64,000 bases of DNA from the NCBI GenBank assembly GCA_040881995.1, contig JBBECD010000219.1, positions 1-64,000 on the forward strand. Direction: 5' to 3'. The notes beneath the pieces were generated by a model. The model did no database searches. It was not told the origin of the DNA and worked only from the letters and a program-made list of their open reading frames with translations. Positions 17,781 through 26,623 of the stretch are shown here, in pieces. Every line of letters starts with the position of its first letter. Positions within the stretch are counted from its first letter, which is position 1. The stretch comes from JAQCEJ01 sp040881995. GTDB lineage: Bacteria; Planctomycetota; Planctomycetia; Planctomycetales; Planctomycetaceae. A program made the translations under genes and the position numbers.

Positions 17781-18089
17781 ATGCTGGAAACAACTCAAAC
17801 CCCCGCCGAGCGTCTGCAGATCAATCGGCGCGTGATGGGGGACCGCCGCAAAAGTGAAGGAACGCCGTTTAAAGCAAGCGACCGCCGCAAAGTCGAACGC
17901 CGGCGGCAAATCGACCCCACGACGTGCGAACGCGATTACTCGGTCGACGAAATCGACTTCATGAAGGCCATGGACGATTACAAGCGCCGCAGCGGCCGGC
18001 AGTTCCCCACGTGGAGCGAAGTTCTCGAAGTCGTGCGTAGCATGGGATACCGCCGCGTCGCCGAACCGTCGGAAATCACGTTGAAGTAG
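17781..18089 (+). CDS. Small hypothetical protein
   Basis: A 102-residue basic protein beginning MLETTQTPAERLQINRRVMG, with an Arg/Lys-rich segment (DRRKSEGTPFKASDRRKVER) and a C-terminal block MKAMDDYKRRSGRQFPTWSE and VLEVVRSMGYRRVA. No family is recognised. ATG 17781 is chosen because the Arg-rich start fits and upstream codons (from 17631) have poor composition. The charged N-terminus could bind nucleic acid, but that is conjecture. Confidence 0.65.
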   Translation: MLETTQTPAERLQINRRVMGDRRKSEGTPFKASDRRKVERRRQIDPTTCERDYSVDEIDFMKAMDDYKRRSGRQFPTWSEVLEVVRSMGYRRVAEPSEITLK

Positions 18090-18180
18090 TCCGCCCCATT
18101 CTTGATCGCGGAAATCGCAAATCAGAGCCTCGTCATAGATTTCTTCGAGAGCCGAAGGGCCAGGCTCTCGGATGGGAATC

Positions 18181-19887
18181 TCAGGTCCGGCCGAAGACCA
18201 TCAGCGTGATGTCGTCGTTCTGCGGCCGGGTTCCGGCGTGGCGGCGGATGTCTTCGCGAATCGCCTGCCCGAGCTGACTGGCCGACAGAGACGGACGCGC
18301 CGCCAATTCCCGCAGCCGCTCGATGCCATACAGCTCGTTGTTCCGGTTGAGCGCTTCACTCACGCCGTCGGTGTAAATGAGGACCGTCTCGCCGGGCTCG
18401 AGCGTCGTCTGCACCGCCTTGTAGACAAAATCGTCGATGACGCCGATCGGCACGCCGATATCCCGATCGTCGAACGTGTCGATCGATCCGTCTCGGCGGC
18501 GAATCATCGGGGACATATGGCCGGCGATCACGCACGAAAGTTTGTGTTTTCGGCAGTCCATCATCGAGAGCACGAACGTCACGAAACGCCCTTCGACCGA
18601 ACTCGAACACATGTGGTCGTTGATCCGCATCGCCGCCTGTTCGACCTGCGGGACGAACTCCATCGTGCTGCGGACGAAGCTCGAAATCCGCGACATCACC
18701 AGCGAGGCGGCGACCCCCTTGCCGGCGACGTCGCCGAACGCCAGACATATGCGGTCGGCGCTTAAGGGGATGCAGTCGTAATAATCCCCCCCCACGGCCA
18801 AGGCCGGTTCGTACGTGGCGAAGAATTCGTAACCGCTGACTGTGGGGAAGGTCTTGGGGAGAATTGCCGCCTGTACGTTGCGGGCCATGTTCATTTCGTT
18901 TTCGAGCCGCTGGCGTTCCATATGCGAGACGAGCAATTCGGCGCTGTAATACGAAGCCGCCGCCTGCGAGGCGACCGCCATCAACAGGTCGAGATCGTTC
19001 TGTCGGAACTGATGGAACGCGCTCTGCGTATCGATGTGAATCGCCCCCATCGGTTCTTCGTAAGGGTTCAGCATCGGCACGCACATCATCGAACGAATCG
19101 ACAGATTCGAAATCGAAGCGCTGGCGTCGAAACGCGAATCGTTCGTCGCGTCGGCGGAGAGAATCCCCTGTTTGTCGTCGAGCACTTTCCGCAGAATCGT
19201 GCGGCTGATGGTGACGGTCTCGTCTTGGTCGCGGCGGCGGTGCTTCGTCGCTCTGGGAGTAATCCGCCCCGTTTCGTGGTCCTTGAGCAGAATACAGCCG
19301 CGGTCGGCCTGCGGAAAAATCACGAACAGCGAGTCGAGAATTTTGGGCAACAGCGATTCGACCTCGGTCGTTCCCGCCAAAGCGCGGGTGATATCGACGA
19401 TCGCCTTGAGTTTGACCTCGGGCTTGACCGCAAACATCGAAAATGTGTCGGTGCCGGAAACCGAACCCATGATCTGGTTGGAATCGGCGTCGGCGTCGGA
19501 GAGGCGGACGCCGAGCATCGTCGGCATCAGGTCGGGAGTTTTCGGCGCGGCATCGTCGATCTCCGGGAATTCGCCGGTGGGGGAACTGTCGCCGACGGCG
19601 TCGGCCGCGTGAAACCGAAACAGAATCGGACCGACTTTAACGCGGTCGTCGTGTTTGAGCGGCGTCGGCTTGAGGACGGGTTGACCGTTGAGATACGTTC
19701 CGTTGCCACTTCCCAGATCCTCGATGCAGTAGGCTCCCTCGTGAACGATCACCCGCGCATGCCGGCGCGAAACCTGGTTCGACTGCAAGAGTACCTGACA
19801 GTCGGAATGCCGGCCGATGACCGTTTCCCCATCCGACAGCGAAAATGGGATCGCATCGCCTCCCTGCAATAAAAGTAGTAACGCCAT
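18181..19887 (-). CDS. FHA-GAF-PP2C (SpoIIE-type) serine phosphatase 1
   Basis: A 568-residue three-domain signalling protein. FHA domain (about 1-95) with VIGRHSDCQV, NQVSRRHARV and DLGSGNGTYLNG; GAF domain (about 150-310); SpoIIE/PP2C phosphatase (about 350-565) with FFATYEPALAVGGDYYDCIP, CLAFGDVAGKGV and NDDITLMVF, whose aspartates coordinate metal. The start MALLLLLQGG is set by alignment with the adjacent paralogue. The transcript order puts this gene second, 38 bases after the paralogue. It likely dephosphorylates an anti-sigma-antagonist-type protein; the target is not in the window. Confidence 0.92.
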   Translation of the reverse strand: MALLLLLQGGDAIPFSLSDGETVIGRHSDCQVLLQSNQVSRRHARVIVHEGAYCIEDLGSGNGTYLNGQPVLKPTPLKHDDRVKVGPILFRFHAADAVGDSSPTGEFPEIDDAAPKTPDLMPTMLGVRLSDADADSNQIMGSVSGTDTFSMFAVKPEVKLKAIVDITRALAGTTEVESLLPKILDSLFVIFPQADRGCILLKDHETGRITPRATKHRRRDQDETVTISRTILRKVLDDKQGILSADATNDSRFDASASISNLSIRSMMCVPMLNPYEEPMGAIHIDTQSAFHQFRQNDLDLLMAVASQAAASYYSAELLVSHMERQRLENEMNMARNVQAAILPKTFPTVSGYEFFATYEPALAVGGDYYDCIPLSADRICLAFGDVAGKGVAASLVMSRISSFVRSTMEFVPQVEQAAMRINDHMCSSSVEGRFVTFVLSMMDCRKHKLSCVIAGHMSPMIRRRDGSIDTFDDRDIGVPIGVIDDFVYKAVQTTLEPGETVLIYTDGVSEALNRNNELYGIERLRELAARPSLSASQLGQAIREDIRRHAGTRPQNDDITLMVFGRT

Positions 19888-19925
19888 GATCAACACCCGC
19901 TGGTTGCATTCTCGGGGCGCAGGAT

Positions 19926-21599
19926 TCACATCGCATTTCGGCCAAACGTCATGATGGTGATGTCGTCGTTCTGCGGACGCCCGGCGGCGTGCCGGCGGAC
20001 GTCGGTGAGCAAAGCCCGGCCGAGTTCCTCGGCGTCGGGTTTGCTGCTCTGGATGAATTCCCTCATCCGTTCCAGTGTATACAAATCCCCCGCGGGATTC
20101 ATAGCCTCGTCCACGCCGTCGGTGAACAGGACGATCGTCTCTCCCGGATCGATCCCGCGGGTCACGACTTCGTACGGGTAATCCTCCATCACGCCGACCG
20201 GCATGCCGACGGCGTCATCGGGGAATTCGTCGATGGCGCCGTCCGGCCGGCGGATCATCGGCGACATATGGCCGGCGTTGACCATCGTCATCTCGTTCGT
20301 GTTCGGATCGAGAATGATCAGCAGAAACGTGACGAATCGCCCTTCGACCATGTTGACACACATGTGATTGTTGATCGCGCTCGCCGCCTCGCCGACGTCC
20401 TGCACGTACTGGATGACGTTCTGCACGCAGCTCGATATCCGCGACATGATGAGCGCGCCGGGAACGCCCTTGCCGGCGACGTCGCCGAACGCCAGACAGA
20501 TGCGGCCGTCGTTCAACAAGATCGACGTGTAATAGTCGCCTCCCACCGCCTGAGCCGCGTGATACGAGGCAAAAAACTGATATCCCGCGGCCTGCGGCAA
20601 TTCTTCGGGAAGCAGCGCCCGCTGCACCGCCTGCGCGATTTGCATTTCGCCGTCCTGTTTCAGCTTGTCCATGTGCGAGACCAGCAGACGGGCGTTTTCG
20701 TACGACAGCGCGGCCTGACCGGCGATCGCGACGAGCAGTTCGAGATCGTCGTCGCGAAACTGCTTGAAGCCGTTTTGCGTATCGATGTTAATGATGCCGA
20801 GCGGTTCGCCCGAGAGATCGAGCAAAGGGGCGCACATCATCGAGCGGATCGTCAGGTTCGAAATCGATTCGCTCGCCTCGAACCGGGCGTCGTTCGCGGC
20901 ATCGGCCGAAAGAATCGCCGACTTTTCGGTGAGGACTTTATTGACGATCGTGCGGCTCAATTTGACCGATGCATCTTCGGACGATTGGCGGTGCTTGACT
21001 GCTTTGGGAATCAATTTCCCGGTGACGCCGTCTTTGATCAACACGCAGCCGCGGTCGGCGTGCGGAAAGACGTTGAACAGCGTCTCGAGAATTTTAGGAA
21101 GCAGCGCGTCGGGCGCGACGGTTCCCGCCAGGTTGCGCGTGATCTCGAGGACCGCTCTCAATTTGGCCTCGGGTTGCACTTCGAGCAGGCCGAATCCGCC
21201 GGCGGGGCGGATGGCGCCCATCACCGTGCCGTCCATCGCTTCGTCGCTGCCGAAGTCGATGCCGAATTCGTTCGGCGGGGCGGACGCCTTGCGCGACGGA
21301 GGTGCCGACGCTTGCTCCGCCGCGTACCGGAACAGAATCGGCCCGACCTTAATGCGGTCGTCGTGCTTGAGTTCGGTCGGTTCGGCAATCTGCTGGCCGT
21401 TAACGAACGTGCCGTTGCCGCTCCCGAGGTCTTCGATAAGATGTTTGCCGTTGTCGGTGACGATCTGCGCATGCCGCCGGGAGATCATGTTGGAATCGAG
21501 CCGGACTTCGCACTCCGGATGCCGGCCGATGACCATGGGCGAGGCGGCGATATCAAACGGGGTCGATTCCCCCCCCTGTAACAGAATCAGCGTGGCCAT
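19926..21599 (-). CDS. FHA-GAF-PP2C (SpoIIE-type) serine phosphatase 2
   Basis: A 557-residue paralogue of the downstream gene with identical architecture: FHA (VIGRHPECEV, NMISRRHAQI, DLGSGNGTFVNG), GAF with a conserved block DRGCVLIKDGVTGKL and SMMCAPLLDLSGEPLGIINI, then the SpoIIE/PP2C domain (FFASYHAAQAVGGDYYTSIL, CLAFGDVAGKGVPGALIMSR, DGVDEAMN, NDDITIMTFG). In the metal-binding GDYY motif the following residue is Thr rather than Asp (GDYYT versus GDYYD in the partner). The start is MATLILLQGG at 21599. It is first in the two-gene unit. Confidence 0.92.
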   Translation of the reverse strand: MATLILLQGGESTPFDIAASPMVIGRHPECEVRLDSNMISRRHAQIVTDNGKHLIEDLGSGNGTFVNGQQIAEPTELKHDDRIKVGPILFRYAAEQASAPPSRKASAPPNEFGIDFGSDEAMDGTVMGAIRPAGGFGLLEVQPEAKLRAVLEITRNLAGTVAPDALLPKILETLFNVFPHADRGCVLIKDGVTGKLIPKAVKHRQSSEDASVKLSRTIVNKVLTEKSAILSADAANDARFEASESISNLTIRSMMCAPLLDLSGEPLGIINIDTQNGFKQFRDDDLELLVAIAGQAALSYENARLLVSHMDKLKQDGEMQIAQAVQRALLPEELPQAAGYQFFASYHAAQAVGGDYYTSILLNDGRICLAFGDVAGKGVPGALIMSRISSCVQNVIQYVQDVGEAASAINNHMCVNMVEGRFVTFLLIILDPNTNEMTMVNAGHMSPMIRRPDGAIDEFPDDAVGMPVGVMEDYPYEVVTRGIDPGETIVLFTDGVDEAMNPAGDLYTLERMREFIQSSKPDAEELGRALLTDVRRHAAGRPQNDDITIMTFGRNAM

Positions 21600-21659
21600 G
21601 TCCGTTGATTTCACTCCCGCGAAAAATTCGAACCAGAAATGATGCACACAAGAGTTTCG

Positions 21660-21742
21660 TTTTCATCTGCGGCTCTCTGCGAACATCTGCGGACAAATTC
21701 AATAAAGCCGGAAGAGTGTCCGCAGATGATCGCAGATGAAAA
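21660..21742. repeat. Nested inverted repeat (CATCTGCGGACA family)
   Basis: Inner arms CATCTGCGGACA (21684-21695) and TGTCCGCAGATG (21717-21728) are perfectly complementary, and outer arms TTTTCATCTGCG (21660-21671) and CGCAGATGAAAA (21731-21742) also pair. It lies upstream of the tandem phosphatases. Confidence 0.8.
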
Positions 21743-21796
21743 GGCATCATAAAAATCATCTCATGTCTGCGTGGAGATGGGACGATGTCCCATATT

Positions 21797-21839
21797 AAAA
21801 AACCTGCCAGGTGAAGTCACACCTGACAGGAATTTTTTT
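21797..21839 (-). terminator. Bidirectional rho-independent terminator
   Basis: An 11-bp stem with one mismatch (21803-21813 with 21820-21830) is flanked by an A-run on the left (a T-run on the minus strand) and a T-run on the right. It lies just past the end of the molybdo-hydroxylase operon, which it probably terminates. Confidence 0.8.
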
Positions 21840-21867
21840 GAAACGCCGAATCGAAAACCGACGTCAT

Positions 21868-22083
21868 TCAGGACTCGTAACAACTGCGGGCGGCGTCGCG
21901 GCAGTGGTCGTTGTCGCAGAGTTTGCGATCGGGGCCGAACATCGTCTGCGTCTTGCCGCACCAGAAGTGACCGTCGCCGGCCGCTTCCTGTCCGGGCGGC
22001 AGGCCGTGATTGATGTACAATCCCTTCGAGAGCAATTTACGGCAGCGCGCCGTTTCCGTGATGACGGGAAGTTTTTCCGACAT
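21868..22083 (-). CDS. Small Cys-rich protein in the molybdo-hydroxylase operon
   Basis: A 71-residue protein beginning MSEKLPVITETARCRKLLSK. It has five cysteines (14, 42, 56, 61, 68), in blocks GHFWCGKTQTMFGPDRKLCD and NDHCRDAARSCYES. An AGGAGG site is placed well before the ATG at 22083, only one base after the FAD-subunit gene, and a terminator follows, so it is the last gene of the operon. The Cys pattern suggests a metal or Fe-S site. No characterised family is recognised, although similar short proteins seem familiar from Planctomycetes. Confidence 0.75.
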   Translation of the reverse strand: MSEKLPVITETARCRKLLSKGLYINHGLPPGQEAAGDGHFWCGKTQTMFGPDRKLCDNDHCRDAARSCYES

Positions 22084-22084
22084 A

Positions 22085-23080
22085 TTAGATGCCTCCTTCC
22101 GAATGACCGATCGCCTTGAGCAGCGCGCGTTTGACGGCGGTGCGTGCCAATTGAACTTTATAACCGTTGTTCGACAGCGGCGTCGCCTGCGAGACCGCAA
22201 TATCCGCGGCTTGTGCGGCGGCATCGACGGTGAGTGGCTTGCCGAGAAGAATCTTGCCGGCGGCGGTGGCGACCCAGGGCGTCGGGGCGACGTGTCCCAT
22301 CACGATCTTCACTGAGCGAACGACGCCTCCCTCGATCTCGACGCACGCGGCGGCTGCGGCGAGCGGCCAGTCGAGCCCTTCCATCTGCAGCACTTCGTAC
22401 GCCGCGCTTTGCCGTTGCCCGGCGGCCGGGAGCCAGATGTGCGAAATCAATTGTCCCGGCTTGAGCACCGCCACGCCCTGTTGGGCCATCTTCGGCGTGA
22501 TGTAAAAATACTCGAGCGGAATCGATTCGCTCTGATTGGGATCGGGGCCGATCACCTGCACGCTAGCTCCCCAGGCGATCAGACCCGGAGCAAACCGCGA
22601 GGCGCTGACGAACTTCGCCGCCCCCTGATTGCCGAAGACGGCGTGATACCGGTTGTCGCCCGTTTCGACGAGGGAAACGCCCTTGTCGATCGCGAGCAAT
22701 CCGTAACCGCTGCGAAAATACCAGCAGTTGGGCAGGTGGCATACATCGCCGCCGAGCGTTCCCATATGCTGAATCTGGATCGAACGGATGCCGTCGATCA
22801 CGTGTCCCAGCGACTGGTATTCCGTGAGCAGCGGATGCCGCTGCATGTCCTGCAGCGTGACGAGCGAACCGATGCGCACGCCTCCGTCTTCCTCGCGGAT
22901 TTCGGTGAGCGTCGGCACGTTTTTGAGATCGACGACGCGATCGGGCGTGACCAGTTCGCGTTTCATCAGGCTGATCAGGTCGGTGCCGCCGGCCAGAACC
23001 GCCGTGTTGCCCCCGTGATCGTTCAGCATTTCCAAGGCTTCCGCCTCGGTTTCCGGTCGAGCATATTCAAACCGTCTCAT
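22085..23080 (-). CDS. Xanthine dehydrogenase-family FAD-binding subunit
   Basis: A 331-residue medium (M) subunit of a molybdo-hydroxylase, carrying FAD for electron transfer. It begins MRRFEYARPETEAEALEMLN and has the FAD-binding loop AVLAGGTDLISLMKREL and HMGTLGGDVCHLPNCWYFRS; the C-terminal CO-dehydrogenase flavoprotein domain follows (MEGLDWPLAAAAACVEIEGG). Its start overlaps the large-subunit end by 4 bases (ATGA-type coupling). The Cys in the CHLPNCWYF segment resembles the variant seen in 4-hydroxybenzoyl-CoA reductase-type enzymes, but the substrate is unknown. Confidence 0.93.
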   Translation of the reverse strand: MRRFEYARPETEAEALEMLNDHGGNTAVLAGGTDLISLMKRELVTPDRVVDLKNVPTLTEIREEDGGVRIGSLVTLQDMQRHPLLTEYQSLGHVIDGIRSIQIQHMGTLGGDVCHLPNCWYFRSGYGLLAIDKGVSLVETGDNRYHAVFGNQGAAKFVSASRFAPGLIAWGASVQVIGPDPNQSESIPLEYFYITPKMAQQGVAVLKPGQLISHIWLPAAGQRQSAAYEVLQMEGLDWPLAAAAACVEIEGGVVRSVKIVMGHVAPTPWVATAAGKILLGKPLTVDAAAQAADIAVSQATPLSNNGYKVQLARTAVKRALLKAIGHSEGGI

Positions 23081-25284
23081 GCAGCACCTCCCTTCAGCGC
23101 TTCCAAAACCCGTTGTGGCGTGAGTGGTAACACGGGAACACGAACTCCCAAAGCATTGGCCACCGCATTGGAGATGGCCGCTCCCGGAGCGATCACCGGC
23201 GGTTCACCCAGGCCGATAACTCCCCGTTGATACTCGCTGTCGGGCTGATACATCTCGACGACCAGTTCGCCGATGTCGCCGATCCGCGGCAGTTTGTACG
23301 TTTCCAAGTCGGCGTTGATGTAACGGCCGGTCTTGTTGTCCATGATCCGTTCTTCGCTGAGGGCATAGGCGATCCCCATGATCAGCGCACCGTAGACCTG
23401 GCTCTTCGCGGTCATCAGATCGACGATGAGACCGCAATCCTGCACCGCGACGAACTTGTTGATGCGGACGATGCCGGTCTCGGTATCGACCGACACGTCG
23501 GCCATCTGCACGCCGCCGACTTGGGCATCGGTGAGCCCGTCATCTTTCGGACCCTCGCCCATGACTTCCAGCGGCATGGCGCCGATCAGTCCGCAGGCGT
23601 CTTTCCACGTACAGATCTCTTTTCCATCCGAGAGGATTTTTCCACTGCGGACCGTCAGCATGGCGGCATCGGTTTTATACTTGGCCGCGACGAGATCGAA
23701 GATTTTGCCGAGGGCCTGTATGGCCGCCCGGCGATTCGGTCCCGAGACTCCGCCGATGGTTGTGCTTCCTCCCGACGGACCAGACCGCAGATACTTGCTG
23801 CTGCCGATGGTCACCTTGACCCAAGACAGCGGCAAGCCCAGCGTTTCCGCTACGACGATCGCGATCGCGGTTCGTGTGCCGGTGCCGATATCCTGGCTGC
23901 CGGCGATCGATTCCACCGTGCCGTCGGGATGGACGCGGAGCAAGCACGTCGCGGCGTGGGCCGCACCGCCCCATGTGTGCAGCGCCATGCCGAGCCCTTG
24001 TTTCACCGGACCGTTCCCCTCGCCGCTGGGATGCCATTTGGCTTTCCAGTCGATGAGTTTGGCGGCGATCTTCATTTCCTCGGCGTAGACTTCCGGCCGC
24101 TTCGTCTGCTCGAGATTCTTCATGAAGACGTCGTAACTGTCCATCTTCAGCTTGTCGGCCAGATCGGCAATCGCCGTCTGACTGAGGGCGCACGCCTGCG
24201 GATGGTTCGGCGCCCGCCAGGCTTGTTGCGGACCGGTGTTGGTAACCAGTCCTGTCGCGCGGCGATTCAAATTTTCGAACGTGAACACGTACGGCATCAC
24301 GCCGGGAGAAACTGTCCCGCCGTTCAAGCCCGACGAGCCCCAGTGGTGAGAATCCCACGCGGTGATGCGTCCTTCTTCATCGGCGGCGATCGTGACTTCG
24401 ACGAAGCCCGAGGGACGGATGCCGGCCGACTTGAGTTCCGTCGGGCGATCGAGCATCAGCCGCACCGGCCGTTTGATCTCCTTGGCTAATTCGGCACACG
24501 CCAGACCCCATTCGCCGGCGGCGAATTTCGAGCCGAAACCGCCGCCGATGTAATTGCAGACGACTTCGACGCTGGCCGCGTCGAGGCCGAGCGGTTCGGC
24601 GAATTGCCCCGCGGTTCCCGAGACGTTTTGCGTCGAGAGATGCACCAGCAGCGAATCGTCGCCCGTCCATTCACAGTGCGAACCGTGCGGTTCGAGACAC
24701 ATGTGGCTGATCGTGTGGACGCCGTAGTATCCCTTGTGCACGGCTTTGGCTTTTTCAACGGCCGCAGCCACGTCGCCGTTGGTGTCGTCGGCGAGCGGTT
24801 TCACTCGGACCATGTGGCCGAGCTTCGCCGATTCTTCTTTAACCACCGTTTCCTCTTCGACGACTTCGGTGTGCTCGGCGTCGAGGGCCTTGGCCGTTTC
24901 GAGATCGTCTTCATCGACGAAATGAGCCAACGGCTCGAGTTGGAGTTTAATCGCGCGAATGCCGTCGTCGGCATAATCGGGCCGTTCGGCGGCGACCGCG
25001 GCGATAATCTGGCCGTCATACGTCAACTCATCTCCGACGTCCTGCAGCACGTGGATGGCGAGCACCCCCTTGATCTTTTTCGCGTCATCGACGTCGAGTT
25101 TAGCGATGCGTGCGTGCCCCTGCTTGCAGGTCAGCAGTTTGCAGTAGGCGGTTCCTTTGGTGTTGATATCCGCCGAGTACTTCGCATGTCCGGTGGCCTT
25201 TTCGACCCCTTCGATGCGCGGGACGTCGGTCCCCAACAATTTATTCTCTTCACGTGGTCCCCAAGCGACTGAAAGTTCCGCCAT
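23077..25284 (-). CDS. Xanthine dehydrogenase-family molybdopterin subunit
   Basis: A 735-residue large subunit of a molybdenum hydroxylase. Family features: KATGHAKYSADI near the N-terminus (start of the a/b hammerhead), NYIGGGFGSKFAAGEWGLAC, GLGMALHTWGGAAHAATC, SQDIGTGTRTAIAIVVAETL, GPSGGSTTIGG and the C-terminal GLGEPPVIAPGAAISNAVAN, where the Glu of GEPP is the expected catalytic base. ATG 25284 is preceded by GGAGGAG and lies 2 bases after the small-subunit stop. It would hydroxylate a heterocycle or aldehyde. The substrate is not inferable from sequence. Confidence 0.94.
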   Translation of the reverse strand: MAELSVAWGPREENKLLGTDVPRIEGVEKATGHAKYSADINTKGTAYCKLLTCKQGHARIAKLDVDDAKKIKGVLAIHVLQDVGDELTYDGQIIAAVAAERPDYADDGIRAIKLQLEPLAHFVDEDDLETAKALDAEHTEVVEEETVVKEESAKLGHMVRVKPLADDTNGDVAAAVEKAKAVHKGYYGVHTISHMCLEPHGSHCEWTGDDSLLVHLSTQNVSGTAGQFAEPLGLDAASVEVVCNYIGGGFGSKFAAGEWGLACAELAKEIKRPVRLMLDRPTELKSAGIRPSGFVEVTIAADEEGRITAWDSHHWGSSGLNGGTVSPGVMPYVFTFENLNRRATGLVTNTGPQQAWRAPNHPQACALSQTAIADLADKLKMDSYDVFMKNLEQTKRPEVYAEEMKIAAKLIDWKAKWHPSGEGNGPVKQGLGMALHTWGGAAHAATCLLRVHPDGTVESIAGSQDIGTGTRTAIAIVVAETLGLPLSWVKVTIGSSKYLRSGPSGGSTTIGGVSGPNRRAAIQALGKIFDLVAAKYKTDAAMLTVRSGKILSDGKEICTWKDACGLIGAMPLEVMGEGPKDDGLTDAQVGGVQMADVSVDTETGIVRINKFVAVQDCGLIVDLMTAKSQVYGALIMGIAYALSEERIMDNKTGRYINADLETYKLPRIGDIGELVVEMYQPDSEYQRGVIGLGEPPVIAPGAAISNAVANALGVRVPVLPLTPQRVLEALKGGAA

Positions 25285-25286
25285 GA

Positions 25287-25910
25287 TTATGCTCCTCCCT
25301 TCTGCGCCAGTTCCAAAGCACATGCGGTGATCCCCGCATAGGTTCCGCAGCGGCAAATGTTGCCGCCGAGGCCTGCGCGAATTTCATCGAGCGTCGCCGT
25401 GGGATGTTCGTTCAGAAAGGCTCGCGTCGCCATCACGAAGCCCGGCGTGCAGAAACCGCACTGCATGGCGTCGTGTTTGACGAAACCTTCCACGACCGGG
25501 TCGACCTCGTTCCCTTTGCGCAACGATTCGACGGTCTGAATTTTCTTGCCGACGCATTCGATTGCCAGCCGGCTGCCGGCGAGCGTCGCCTTGCCGTCCA
25601 TCAGCACCGTGTCGGCACCGTCGGTGCCGCGGTCGTCGACTTCCTTGCAGCCGGTGAAATTGAGATCGTTCCGCAGGACTTCAAGCAACGTCACGCGCGG
25701 CTCGACGGTGACGTCGTAGTCCTTGCCGTTCACATTCAGCGTGATCGTCGCCGGTTCGGCCGACGCGATCTTGGATTTGGTCTTGTCTTGAGCGGCCAGT
25801 TCGTTTGAGGTGGCCATCGCGGTCGCTGCTACCGCAGCTCCCGATCCCTTCAAAAAATCGCGTCGGTTGAACGACGGTCCGCTTCGGTTCTGGTCTTTCC
25901 GGTCCCACAT
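25287..25910 (-). CDS. Tat-exported 2Fe-2S small subunit with a degenerate proximal cluster
   Basis: A 207-residue small subunit. A Tat signal (RRDFLKGSGAAVAATAMA) sends it, presumably with its complex, to the periplasm. The distal [2Fe-2S] cluster is intact (Cys151, Cys154 in QCGFCTPG; Cys186, Cys188 in NICRCG). The plant-ferredoxin-type cluster normally has CxxxxCGxC and one later Cys; an ungapped alignment places Asp92, Asp97, Asp100 and Gly112 at those four positions (VDDRGTDGADTV). CAGGAGAG precedes the ATG at 25910. The coding DNA shows clean GAC codons, so this is not a frameshift, although assembly error is not excluded. Confidence 0.9.
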   Translation of the reverse strand: MWDRKDQNRSGPSFNRRDFLKGSGAAVAATAMATSNELAAQDKTKSKIASAEPATITLNVNGKDYDVTVEPRVTLLEVLRNDLNFTGCKEVDDRGTDGADTVLMDGKATLAGSRLAIECVGKKIQTVESLRKGNEVDPVVEGFVKHDAMQCGFCTPGFVMATRAFLNEHPTATLDEIRAGLGGNICRCGTYAGITACALELAQKGGA

Positions 25911-26263
25911 AGATCGTACTCTCCTGTATCCAGTACCTCGGTTGAGACATCTACGCCACATGAAAGGGAACCGCGTTGAATCCGGCGGTCTTTCGGCGGA
26001 AGCCGATCGAGAGACGGCGAGCGAACGGCCGGATTTTTTCCGCGGGTCTAACTTCGCATTGTATCCGCTGCCGTGAACGTTACAACGATTGAACGAAAAA
26101 TTTTGATGAATCGCAACTTATCGAATCTCATGGTTTTCTCGATGCCGCCGGACTTGACGATGGTAACGATTCTCGGCACGGACGATCGGCTCAAAGGCGT
26201 TGTCCGCTCTCCGGCGGCGTCTTTCGATGGAATTGAAAATGCAGTTCTCTTTAAAATAGAAGC
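25911..26263. other. Divergent intergenic region
   Basis: About 350 bases upstream of the molybdo-hydroxylase operon (leftward) and a possible small gene (rightward). It should contain the operon promoter, but no strong -35/-10 pair was identified, and no gene is supported. Confidence 0.5.
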
Positions 26264-26623
26264 ATGCACCTGCGACTCGAAATTCCTTTGAATCACACGA
26301 CGTATTGTCTGACGCACTTCCTGCCGGAAGACCAGACGAGTACCGTCGGGCTCGTCTGCCCGCGTTGCAAGCAGAGGTTGTACACGCAGCCGCCGCAGGG
26401 ACATTGCCGCAGCTTCTGGGAAAGCCAACCGGCGGCCTATTCGCCGCGCCGCGAACCGTGCTTCGTCTATACGCTGCTGTGGGACGATTTCCGCATTCGC
26501 TCGCTGCATCCGCCGGATGACACATTCGACACCCGCTCACAAAACCGCACGCCCGCGGGACGGACGGCAAAACCCGATTACACGATCTGGAAACGCCGCC
26601 AATCGCGCTTCGGTGATGAATAA
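26264..26623 (+). CDS. Possible small CxxC protein
   Basis: A 119-residue frame with a CPRC motif (LVCPRCKQRLYT), many aromatic residues (WESQPAAYS, LLWDDFRIR) and GC-rich third positions like the neighbours. It lacks a clear ribosome-binding site and matches no family I know. An antisense frame (26118-26768) is less gene-like. It could be a small zinc-ribbon-like protein or a chance frame. Confidence 0.4.
   Translation: MHLRLEIPLNHTTYCLTHFLPEDQTSTVGLVCPRCKQRLYTQPPQGHCRSFWESQPAAYSPRREPCFVYTLLWDDFRIRSLHPPDDTFDTRSQNRTPAGRTAKPDYTIWKRRQSRFGDE

Noticed and set aside
19989..21581. A 530-codon plus-strand frame opposite the second FHA-GAF-PP2C gene
   Set aside because: It runs antisense through strongly conserved domains and consists of Arg/Val/Glu-rich shadow sequence.
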